Source: CABMGU01 sp964508495 (GTDB taxonomy: Archaea > Nanobdellota > Nanobdellia > Woesearchaeales > ARS49). From it: a stretch of 49,531 nt of DNA. Each line of letters opens with the position of its first letter. Position 1 is the stretch's first letter. This document shows positions 8,013-14,798 of the stretch, in pieces. The stretch covers positions 1 through 49,531 of the forward strand of contig CAZDUA010000001.1 of the NCBI GenBank assembly GCA_964508495.1. Direction: 5' to 3'. Below the pieces are notes generated by a model. The model was not told the origin of the DNA. It made no database searches and saw nothing but the letters and a program-made list of their open reading frames with translations. Position numbers and translations under genes: made by a program.

Positions 8013-8098
8013 TTTTGTCTCCATCAATAACGGGTAGTTAGAAGAAACCCCCGTTATCTCATCCTATAGAGGAAAAACCAGTTGCCTCTTTATAAAGG

Positions 8099-8482
8099 TT
8101 ACGCCCCGACGACTTCCAACTTGTCCTTCCCCCTAATAATAACAACATCCTGTCCTTTCTTCTTCAATCTGCGCTTTAATTCTTTGTCCATAGTGGCTAT
8201 CATGTAATTTTCATCTGCCATCGCAAGCAATAAATTGTCTGTATGCCCGCCTGTTGTTGGTATTATTGTGACTTTCTTGGTCATCAATATTGTCTTGGCT
8301 AGTTTTGCTTGTAGCCCTTCTTTTTTCCCGCGGGCAATAATCACGTCCAGTTCTTCCATCGTTCTATCTAGTATTGCAACTTCAAAGTTAAAGTCTAGTA
8401 TTCTTGTCAGCTCGGAATGTATGTCGACTCTGTGCTTCGCGCATTCTACAAAGAAATTAGTGTCTATGAGGATGGTTTTCAT
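8099..8482 (-). CDS. PIN-domain RNase, Fcf1-like
   Basis: The 127 aa protein is a single PIN domain with the acidic active-site residues seen in DTNFFVE near the N-terminus, EELDVI in the middle and ATMDKELKRRLKKKG near the end. A PIN protein of the Fcf1/Utp24-like group next to rpoE and spt4 is a conserved archaeal neighbourhood, suggesting a role in pre-rRNA processing rather than a VapC toxin; no antitoxin gene is adjacent. The 5' part overlaps the end of the antiporter gene by 26 bp. Substrate is inferred from context. Confidence 0.82.
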   Translation of the reverse strand: MKTILIDTNFFVECAKHRVDIHSELTRILDFNFEVAILDRTMEELDVIIARGKKEGLQAKLAKTILMTKKVTIIPTTGGHTDNLLLAMADENYMIATMDKELKRRLKKKGQDVVIIRGKDKLEVVGA

Positions 8483-9626
8483 ATTTCCAGCTGACGATTG
8501 ATGATAGGATTATGCTGTACAAGATGAACGCGAATGTCATGTCGACAACTGTTGACATTCCTTCTATGTTGTAGACTGCTATGAGGAATAGGACTGCTGC
8601 TGTTGCGACTCCTTTTGGCGCATTCAAAGACATGTAGATTATTTCGTTGAGCGTGTATTTATCTGAGTGTACGCTCACCCATGTTGCTAGGAATCTGATT
8701 GCCGTGTATGCTACTAGTAGTATTATTGATGTTATGAAGAATTCTTTTGTGTATGGTATTTTGATTATGAGTCCTGTAAGTATGAACACTAGAATGAAGA
8801 GTGCTTTTGTGAACACGCTTTCTACTCCTAGTAGTGTGATTTTTTCTTTGACGTACGCGTTTCCGAAGAATAATCCGAGTGATGTGACGGCTAGTACTCC
8901 TGAGCCTCCTAAATTCTCGGCCAGCACGTATGATAGTAGTGCTGCGATTATTACTGCTAGTGGTGAATAAACTTCTGCGTAAACTTTTTGTACGAGTTTG
9001 AAAAGCACTACTCCTATGAATACGCCTGTTCCTATTCCTACTATGAAATTTAGTAAGAATGGCACTGATTGTTCTATTATTTCTGCGAATATTCCCCCTT
9101 TGATATTTTTCATGAGGTCAAGAACTAAAAATGGCAGGATAACCGTCAATGGCGTGTTGAATATGCTTTCAAGCTTCAGTAATGTCAGCGCTCTTGATTT
9201 GCCTCCGAGTTCTAGTACGAGTTCTGGTGATGTTCCTGTCATTAGTGCTGCGAACAATAAACTACTCCAGATTGGTATTTGTAGTATGTAGTGTGCTGAT
9301 GCTGTGAATAGAACCATTGTGAAGATTGTGAATACGAATGTGAACTTGAGTGCTTTCCAGCTGAACGTGTCTAAATCTCTTAATCGCAGTCTTGCCGTGC
9401 TGTCGAATACTATCATTGCAAGGGCGAGTATCGCGAGGCTGTTCAGAAAGACTTCTGGAAATTGTATTAGTGGTGCGTTCTTGTACTCGATGCTGCCGAA
9501 GAACATTCCTGCTAGCAATAAAAGAAATGCATCTGGTAGTCTTAGCCTGTTTCCTATCCATGAGCAGATGACTCCTACGAATAGTAATACTGCTATTGCT
9601 GTTGTTATTACGAGTGCATCTTGCAT
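8457..9626 (-). CDS. Cation:proton antiporter (CPA family)
   Basis: The 389 aa polytopic membrane protein has about 12 hydrophobic helices and the layout of the Na+(K+)/H+ exchanger domain (PF00999): a first helix followed by RLPDAFLLLLAGMFFG, and GTSPELVLELG in the middle, comparable to the ion-binding region of NhaP/KefC-type antiporters. It probably exports Na+ or K+ in exchange for protons. There is no RCK/TrkA_N domain at the C-terminus, which is short and overlaps the PIN gene. The ATG at 9626 is the first in frame. Ion specificity cannot be read from the sequence. Confidence 0.85.
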   Translation of the reverse strand: MQDALVITTAIAVLLFVGVICSWIGNRLRLPDAFLLLLAGMFFGSIEYKNAPLIQFPEVFLNSLAILALAMIVFDSTARLRLRDLDTFSWKALKFTFVFTIFTMVLFTASAHYILQIPIWSSLLFAALMTGTSPELVLELGGKSRALTLLKLESIFNTPLTVILPFLVLDLMKNIKGGIFAEIIEQSVPFLLNFIVGIGTGVFIGVVLFKLVQKVYAEVYSPLAVIIAALLSYVLAENLGGSGVLAVTSLGLFFGNAYVKEKITLLGVESVFTKALFILVFILTGLIIKIPYTKEFFITSIILLVAYTAIRFLATWVSVHSDKYTLNEIIYMSLNAPKGVATAAVLFLIAVYNIEGMSTVVDMTFAFILYSIILSSIVSWKYENHPHRH

Positions 9627-9674
9627 GTATTAAATGCGGGCTGGAGTCTATATAAACTTTTATCACCACTAAGC

Positions 9675-9683
9675 TTTTTAAAC
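9675..9683 (+). promoter_or_regulatory. TATA box for cca
   Basis: The run tttttaaac (about 9675-9683) lies about 26 nt before the ATG of cca at 9705, the spacing expected when the archaeal transcript starts at or next to the start codon. No Shine-Dalgarno precedes that ATG, consistent with a leaderless message. Confidence 0.55.
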
Positions 9684-9704
9684 AGTTTTGCGTTTGTTCA
9701 AGTA

Positions 9705-10934
9705 ATGCGCTATCAATCTATTTTTGCTGAAGTGTTGAAAGGTATTGTTCCGTCTAGTGATGAGCGTGCTAAAGTTCTCGCACAAGTCAACAATTTTCTT
9801 AACAATCTTAATGCTGAACTCAAGCGTGTGAACGTTAAAGCCAAGGCAATGATTGGTGGTAGTTATGCTAAGGACACTTGGCTTGCTGGTGATTATGATG
9901 TTGATGTTTTTGTGAAGTTTAATCTTGTGCATAAAGAGCAAAACTTGGCCGATTTACTTGAAAAGGCGCTGAAGAAGTGGCGTCATGAGCGTATTCATGG
10001 CAGTCGTGATTATTTTTGGGTTAGGAATGGTATAAAGTATGAAATCGTGCCAGTCCTTGACATTCAGAAGGCTGGCCAGGCTGAAAACGTTACTGATTTT
10101 TCTCCGTTGCATGTTGCTTGGGTTAACAAGTATGGCAAGAAGTTCAAGAATGATATTCGTTTAATCAAGAAGTTCTGTAAAGGCGCGTCTTGTTATGGTG
10201 CTGAGAGTTACATTCGTGGTCTCTCAGGGCATGTTGTTGACATTCTCACTATTTACTATGGTGGCTTTTTGCCTTTGTTGAAAGCGTCTGTTAAGTGGAA
10301 GCCTAAAGTCGTCTTGGACTACAATAATGAGTTTAAGGGTAATGCTTTGTTGATGATGAATAAGAGTAAGACTGAGGGTCCTATGGTTTTGGTTGACCCG
10401 GTTCAGCCTGGCAGGAATAGTGCGGCTGCGTTGACTAATGAAAATTTTGATAAGTTTGTGAAAGCTGCTAAGTCTTTTCTAAAAAAGCCAAGCGTTTCTG
10501 CTTTTGTTGAGAAGCAGGTTGATTTTGACAAGTTGAAGAAGAAGGGCCATCTCATTAAAATCTCAGTTAGAACGTTAGACGACAAGGAGGATGTTGCTGG
10601 CACTAAGTTCGTGCGTGCATTCGAGCACGTTCGTGTCCAACTGAAAGACTTTCAAGTTAAGGATTCTGGTTGGCTGTGGGATAAGAAAGAAGCAGGATTT
10701 TGGTGGTTTGTTCTTGGCAGTAAGCAATTGCCTGAATATTTCGACTGGTCTGGTCCTCCAATAAAAATAAAGCCTGCTGTTATTTCTTTTAAGAAAAAGT
10801 ACAAGAGGACTTTCGTTAAGAAAGGGCGCGTCTGGGCCAGAGTCAAGCGCGTAGAGCGTTCTCCTGAGCAAATCTTGAAGCGTTTATTCAGTGAAGAGTT
10901 TGTTAAGTCTAGGGTTAAGAGTGTGAAGTTATGA
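9705..10934 (+). CDS. cca: Class I (archaeal) CCA-adding tRNA nucleotidyltransferase
   Basis: The 409 aa protein has the class I CCA-enzyme signature GGSYAKDTWLAGDYDVDVF at residues 51-69, with the metal-binding DxD at Asp65/Asp67, followed by the central and tail domains typical of the archaeal enzyme. It adds CCA to tRNA 3' ends without a nucleic-acid template. It is needed here because the tRNA gene at 44.9 kb does not encode a complete CCA. I use the ATG at 9705: it follows a TATA box at leaderless spacing and matches the family start. Its stop overlaps the next gene by four bases. Confidence 0.95.
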   Translation: MRYQSIFAEVLKGIVPSSDERAKVLAQVNNFLNNLNAELKRVNVKAKAMIGGSYAKDTWLAGDYDVDVFVKFNLVHKEQNLADLLEKALKKWRHERIHGSRDYFWVRNGIKYEIVPVLDIQKAGQAENVTDFSPLHVAWVNKYGKKFKNDIRLIKKFCKGASCYGAESYIRGLSGHVVDILTIYYGGFLPLLKASVKWKPKVVLDYNNEFKGNALLMMNKSKTEGPMVLVDPVQPGRNSAAALTNENFDKFVKAAKSFLKKPSVSAFVEKQVDFDKLKKKGHLIKISVRTLDDKEDVAGTKFVRAFEHVRVQLKDFQVKDSGWLWDKKEAGFWWFVLGSKQLPEYFDWSGPPIKIKPAVISFKKKYKRTFVKKGRVWARVKRVERSPEQILKRLFSEEFVKSRVKSVKL

Positions 10935-11398
10935 ATGGGTTGTGGTGGGCTGCTTTGTTGAGTATGACTCCTATTGTTGAAATGCAGGGCGGCATTCCTG
11001 TTGCTCTTGCTTCTGGCGCTAGCCCTTTGACTGCGTTTGTTGTTTGTGTTGTTGCTAATTTGTTGGTTATGCCTTTGTTGTTTTTCTTCCTTGAAGAAAT
11101 TCATCATCGTTTTTTGCATTTTAAGGGTTATCAGTCTTTGTTTGATAAGTTTATGGAGCGTACTCGCAGGAAGGTGAAGCCGTTGGTGGACAAGTATGGT
11201 TTGTATGGTCTTATCGTGCTTGTTGCTTTGCCTGGTCCTGGTACTGGTGTTTATACTGCTACGTTTGCTGCCTGGTTTTTTGGTTTGAAAAAGGTTAAGG
11301 CGTACTTGGCAATTTCTGTTGGCATGGTTATTGCTGCTTCTCTTGTGCTTGCTGTGAGTTTGGGAGTTATGAATGGCTGGAAGTTCTTGGCCGGCTAA
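10931..11398 (+). CDS. Small multidrug export family membrane protein (COG2426)
   Basis: The 155 aa protein has four or five hydrophobic helices and the family pattern SMTPIVEMQGGIPVALASG near the start and LVALPGPGTGVYTATFAAWFFG in the second half, which are hallmarks of Pfam Sm_multidrug_ex. Despite the family name its substrate is not established. It starts inside the cca stop codon (ATGA), so it is co-translated with cca. Charged residues between the two halves form a cytosolic loop (about residues 56-85). Confidence 0.85.
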   Translation: MNGLWWAALLSMTPIVEMQGGIPVALASGASPLTAFVVCVVANLLVMPLLFFFLEEIHHRFLHFKGYQSLFDKFMERTRRKVKPLVDKYGLYGLIVLVALPGPGTGVYTATFAAWFFGLKKVKAYLAISVGMVIAASLVLAVSLGVMNGWKFLAG

Positions 11399-11451
11399 AC
11401 TATATTTCTGACTACCCATAATGTTTTATTGGCGTTATTTTTCGTACTATT

Positions 11452-12441
11452 ATGCGTGTATTCGAGAAAATAGTGCCTTTTTTGCAGGAGCGGTTGCAGA
11501 GTTCTGGTAGTGTTATTTTGGTTGGCTCGCGCGAGCGTATTCCTATTCGTTCTGATGCTTTTGTTCCTGTAACATCTGAGCTTAAGCCTGTTCATGTTGT
11601 TTTTGTTGATGGCGGCAATGGTGAAATCTTGAAGGGTCCGAATGTTAGTGTTCAGTTTGTTCGTTTGTACGCTACTTGGTATCATAATAATGTGAGAGTT
11701 GAATCTGAGCTGAAAGAGCGTGTTGTTGTAGTCATAGCTCAGAAGAAGGATGTTGATGTCGTGTTTGAGTCAAAAGTGTTTGACCTTGATGGGAATGAGT
11801 TGTCTTCTCAGTTTTTTGACCCGTTTGATCCTGCGTTGGCTTTGTCTGGCAGGAGGGCTGATCCTGCTTCTGTTGCTTCTTATGTTAGAAAGCTTTTGGA
11901 ACTTGGTTTTGCCGAGTCTGTTATTGAGCGTTTGCAGCAGGGTGATATTTTGGTTCGTGATGGTGATTTGGAGAGTTTTGGCAGTGCTGTTGAGGAAAGA
12001 ATTAAGTTTTTAAGATTGGTTGCTGATAAGAAGAAGGTTGTTGTTATCGGCCTGTCAAAAACGTCCACTTTGTGTACTGATAGCGGTAACAGTGCTGTTT
12101 TTGTTTTGAGCAAGCTTTCTCCAACTGGTGTTTGGGTGTATTATACTGGTGGCAAGGTTGGTTTTGTCAAATTGCACCCTTTGTCTAATTATGTCTTCAG
12201 GTGTGATGTTTTGCAGCAGGACAAGGATGCTTTGTTGTATGCTGTTCCTTTGCTTGTTGCTAATTCTTGTGACCCGGCTTTTCTAGGTTACCCGTATGGT
12301 TTGGTGGAAGCGGACAAGTTTGCTCAAGTGCCAAAGGATGAGCTTTCTCAGTTGCGCGTTCGTTTTGCCGTTCAATCAAGAGAGGTTTTCAAATCTATAG
12401 AGGCCGCGTTGGACGCTCATGATGTGCTAAACTCCTTTTGA
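11452..12441 (+). CDS. nurA: NurA-domain nuclease
   Basis: The 329 aa protein shows the NurA arrangement: VVFVDGGNGEI with the catalytic Asp53, a second acidic site LVRDGDLES (Asp170), VIGLSKTSTLC with Lys203, and the C-terminal YPYGLVEADKFAQV. NurA is a 5'-3' DNA nuclease that works with HerA, Mre11 and Rad50 in end resection. The final motif normally reads YP...EAH, and here the metal-binding His is replaced by Asp (EADK). No herA, mre11 or rad50 is adjacent, which is unusual. It is preceded by an AT-rich promoter-like region and no obvious Shine-Dalgarno. Confidence 0.78.
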   Translation: MRVFEKIVPFLQERLQSSGSVILVGSRERIPIRSDAFVPVTSELKPVHVVFVDGGNGEILKGPNVSVQFVRLYATWYHNNVRVESELKERVVVVIAQKKDVDVVFESKVFDLDGNELSSQFFDPFDPALALSGRRADPASVASYVRKLLELGFAESVIERLQQGDILVRDGDLESFGSAVEERIKFLRLVADKKKVVVIGLSKTSTLCTDSGNSAVFVLSKLSPTGVWVYYTGGKVGFVKLHPLSNYVFRCDVLQQDKDALLYAVPLLVANSCDPAFLGYPYGLVEADKFAQVPKDELSQLRVRFAVQSREVFKSIEAALDAHDVLNSF

Positions 12442-12507
12442 GTAATAACATAGTTTTTTATGTGATTTCCTGATATGTACTATTAATTTCAAAAGGAGGT
12501 ATTGGTT

Positions 12508-12831
12508 ATGGATGCGAAAACAGGTCATTGGGCTTTCTTAGTGGGTGTTGCTTTGTGCATTATTGCTGGTTTTGTTCCGCAATTGCAGACGTATAAGATT
12601 ACGTGGATTATCGTTTTCTTGGGACTCATTGTTGGTTTGTTGAACATTACTGCCAAGGAGACTCAGGAATTCCTTATTGCAGCAGTTGCTCTTATTATCG
12701 CAGCTGATGTTGCAGGTGATATTATTGCTCTTGGCTCTATTGCGCCGATTTTTGGCAACATTATCACTTTTGTCTTCCCTGCTGCTTTAATCGTAGCGTT
12801 GAAGACTATCTGGGAATTGGCAAGTTCGTAA
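12508..12831 (+). CDS. Small polytopic membrane protein
   Basis: The 107 aa protein has three or four hydrophobic helices (about residues 8-24, 30-48, 55-75, 82-102) and little else. A strong Shine-Dalgarno (AAAGGAGGT, 12492-12500) lies seven bases before the ATG at 12508, which decides the start over the TTG two codons upstream. The strength of the site suggests high expression. It is followed by a T-run terminator. No family recognised; proteins of this shape are frequent in DPANN genomes (general impression, not a database result). Confidence 0.7.
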   Translation: MDAKTGHWAFLVGVALCIIAGFVPQLQTYKITWIIVFLGLIVGLLNITAKETQEFLIAAVALIIAADVAGDIIALGSIAPIFGNIITFVFPAALIVALKTIWELASS

Positions 12832-12846
12832 AGTTTTTATATTACC

Positions 12847-12855
12847 TTTTTTTTT
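12847..12855 (+). terminator. T-run terminator
   Basis: Nine consecutive T residues on the coding strand follow the stop of the small membrane-protein gene by 15 bases. Archaeal RNA polymerase terminates at such U-runs without needing a hairpin. Confidence 0.55.
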
Positions 12856-12885
12856 AATTAATTAAATTTGTAGTGGTGAGTTGAA

Positions 12886-13011
12886 GTGAATTACGACAGA
12901 ACACACATTGAATCATTGAAGCGAAGACAGCCAGTGCGTCATTTTCCTTACTTGACGGTATTCGTGATTCTTGCCGTTCTTGTTTTTGGCTTGTTGTCAA
13001 TAATAAGTTAA
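12886..13011 (+). CDS. 41 aa single-TM microprotein
   Basis: A GTG-initiated frame encodes 41 residues: a basic, polar first half (RTHIESLKRRQ) and one C-terminal transmembrane helix (about residues 22-40). A perfect GGTGA Shine-Dalgarno (12875-12879) sits six bases upstream, supporting translation. The topology is that of a tail-anchored peptide, superficially like archaeal Sec61-beta but without its recognisable sequence. The stop overlaps the end of the convergent ABC permease gene by three bases. Function unknown. Confidence 0.5.
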   Translation: MNYDRTHIESLKRRQPVRHFPYLTVFVILAVLVFGLLSIIS

Positions 13012-13787
13012 TGAGCTATTCTAGACATCATTCCTGATTTCTTGGCGTTTTTGATTGACCATGCAAAGAATGGCCAGGCCAGGCAGAAATAGGCTGCTGT
13101 TATGAAGAATGCGTGCCAGAGAGTGCCTGTTGCGACTGGCGTGCCTGTTGCTATTGCTCTTGCTGATTCGAAGATGTATGTGAATGGCATGATTTCTGTT
13201 ATCCACCTGATTGCTTCTGGGAATAGTTCTCTGTTGAAGAATGGCGCTGATAGGAAAATGAATAGTTGCAGCAGGCTCCAGCTTAGGAACCCGTATTCTC
13301 TGCCTACTGAGAGTATTATTCCTGTGATTATTACAGCAAGGGCTAGCGAGCCCAGTAGTGCTATGCCGGCAAGGGTTACAACAACTTTTATGTTGGCAAA
13401 TAACGGTGCTCCGAACGCGTTGGCTACGAAGAGTAAAAGTGTGCCTATGGTAATGGCTATCGTCGTGCTTGTTGCAAGTTTTGCAAGCAGATAATCAAAT
13501 TCTGATACTCCTGAAACTAATATTTGTTTGATGTTGAATGTCCATAGGTCTTCCATTATGAGTATGTTGGCTTGTTGTTGTGCGAGTTGGCAGAAGCTCC
13601 AGAACAGGTTTACTGTTAGTACTATGAGTCCTGCTTCTATTGCGTATTGTTTGCTGTGCAGGGCGAATAATCCCCATATGAGCATGGTTGTGAGTGGGAA
13701 GTAAGTTATTTCCAGCAGTCTCCATTTTACTCTTCTTATTATTAGCGCATCGTTTTTGATTAGGGCAATTATGTTGTGTAGATTCAT
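13008..13787 (-). CDS. ABC-2 type transporter permease
   Basis: The 259 aa protein has six hydrophobic segments and the ABC-2 permease layout, including the late motif region EIMPFTYIFESARAIATG. It forms the membrane channel of an ABC exporter with the ATPase encoded immediately upstream, whose stop overlaps this start by four bases. Substrates of such pairs range from drugs to polysaccharides; none can be inferred here. Confidence 0.85.
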   Translation of the reverse strand: MNLHNIIALIKNDALIIRRVKWRLLEITYFPLTTMLIWGLFALHSKQYAIEAGLIVLTVNLFWSFCQLAQQQANILIMEDLWTFNIKQILVSGVSEFDYLLAKLATSTTIAITIGTLLLFVANAFGAPLFANIKVVVTLAGIALLGSLALAVIITGIILSVGREYGFLSWSLLQLFIFLSAPFFNRELFPEAIRWITEIMPFTYIFESARAIATGTPVATGTLWHAFFITAAYFCLAWPFFAWSIKNAKKSGMMSRIAH

Positions 13788-14689
13788 TGTTCTCCTAGTA
13801 CTTTGATGAAGTAGTCCTCCAGTGTTGGTTTTTTGATTGAGATGTCTTTGACTAAGTATCCTGCTTTGTGTACTTCTGCCATTAGCGTGCTCATTGCGTC
13901 TTCGTCGTGCAGTGTTGCTCTTACTCTGTTGCCTTTTACTTGCAGGCCGTGTTCTTTTGCAAATGCTGCTGTTGGTTTCTTGTCAAGCGTCAATATGATG
14001 TCGTACGTGGCAAAGTGTTTTAGTTTGACTTCTTTAACTTCTCCTACATCGACTATTTTTCCTTCGTAGATGAATGCTATTCTGTCGCATAGTTGTTCTA
14101 CTTCGTGCATGTAGTGGCTTGTCAATAGTATTGTCATTCCTTCTTCTTTGTTGAGTCTTTGTACTTCATTTCTGACGTTTCGTGCGACGTCCGGGTCAAG
14201 TCCTAGTGTGGGCTCGTCCATCAGAAGGAGTTTTGGCTTGTTCAGGAGTGCTTTTGCGAATGCTACTCTTAGTCTTTCTCCTGTGCTGAACCACGTGATT
14301 TTTCTATCCAGTAAGTGTTCTAGTTTTAGTAGTGTGACGAGTTCGTTTATTCGTTCTTTTTTGTTTGGTATGTTGTATATGTTGGCGAAAAAGTTTAATA
14401 CGTCTCTTGGAGTCATTGCCCAGTGGAATTGGCTTCCTCCTGCTACTACGTTGATTTGTCTTAGGACGTCTGGGCTTGGTGGTTGTCCTAGTATTGTTAC
14501 GTTTCCTTCATCTGGTGTTAGCAGGTTGAGCATCATATTGATTAGTGTCGTTTTTCCTGCTCCGTTTGGTCCTAGTAAGCCGAAGACTTCTCCTTGTTTT
14601 ACTTCTAGGCTGACGTTTGATAGTGCTTTTATCTCGGTATTTTTTATTATGAACGTCTTGCTTACGTTAGAAACTGTTATTGGATTCAT
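13784..14689 (-). CDS. ABC transporter ATP-binding protein
   Basis: The 301 aa protein has Walker A GPNGAGKT (about residues 39-46), a Walker B LLLMDEPTLGLDP, and the H-loop in LLTSHYMHEVE. The signature motif reads WFSTGERLR, where most ATPases have LSGGQ; the degenerate form occurs in some ABC-2 exporters. The C-terminal 80 residues are the extra domain of drug-exporter ATPases (DrrA-like), ending YLVKDISIKKPTLEDYFI. It powers the overlapping permease. A TATA-like run lies at about 14710-14720. Confidence 0.93.
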   Translation of the reverse strand: MNPITVSNVSKTFIIKNTEIKALSNVSLEVKQGEVFGLLGPNGAGKTTLINMMLNLLTPDEGNVTILGQPPSPDVLRQINVVAGGSQFHWAMTPRDVLNFFANIYNIPNKKERINELVTLLKLEHLLDRKITWFSTGERLRVAFAKALLNKPKLLLMDEPTLGLDPDVARNVRNEVQRLNKEEGMTILLTSHYMHEVEQLCDRIAFIYEGKIVDVGEVKEVKLKHFATYDIILTLDKKPTAAFAKEHGLQVKGNRVRATLHDEDAMSTLMAEVHKAGYLVKDISIKKPTLEDYFIKVLGEQ

Positions 14690-14753
14690 TTTTGTGGGAG
14701 ATTTGTGGTTGTTTAAATTGTTATTGTATATTCTTTAACCTATAAACCATAAT

Positions 14754-14763
14754 GTTTAAATAC
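14754..14763 (+). promoter_or_regulatory. TATA box for ppsA
   Basis: The element gtttaaatac lies about 45 nt before the ppsA ATG. A transcript starting about 26 nt downstream would have a short leader containing the AGAGG ribosome site at about 14787-14791. The nearby oppositely oriented ABC gene has its own TATA-like element, so the interval is a divergent promoter. Confidence 0.45.
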
Positions 14764-14798
14764 GTTCTTGACACTTTTTGGTTAAAAGAGGTTTTGTT

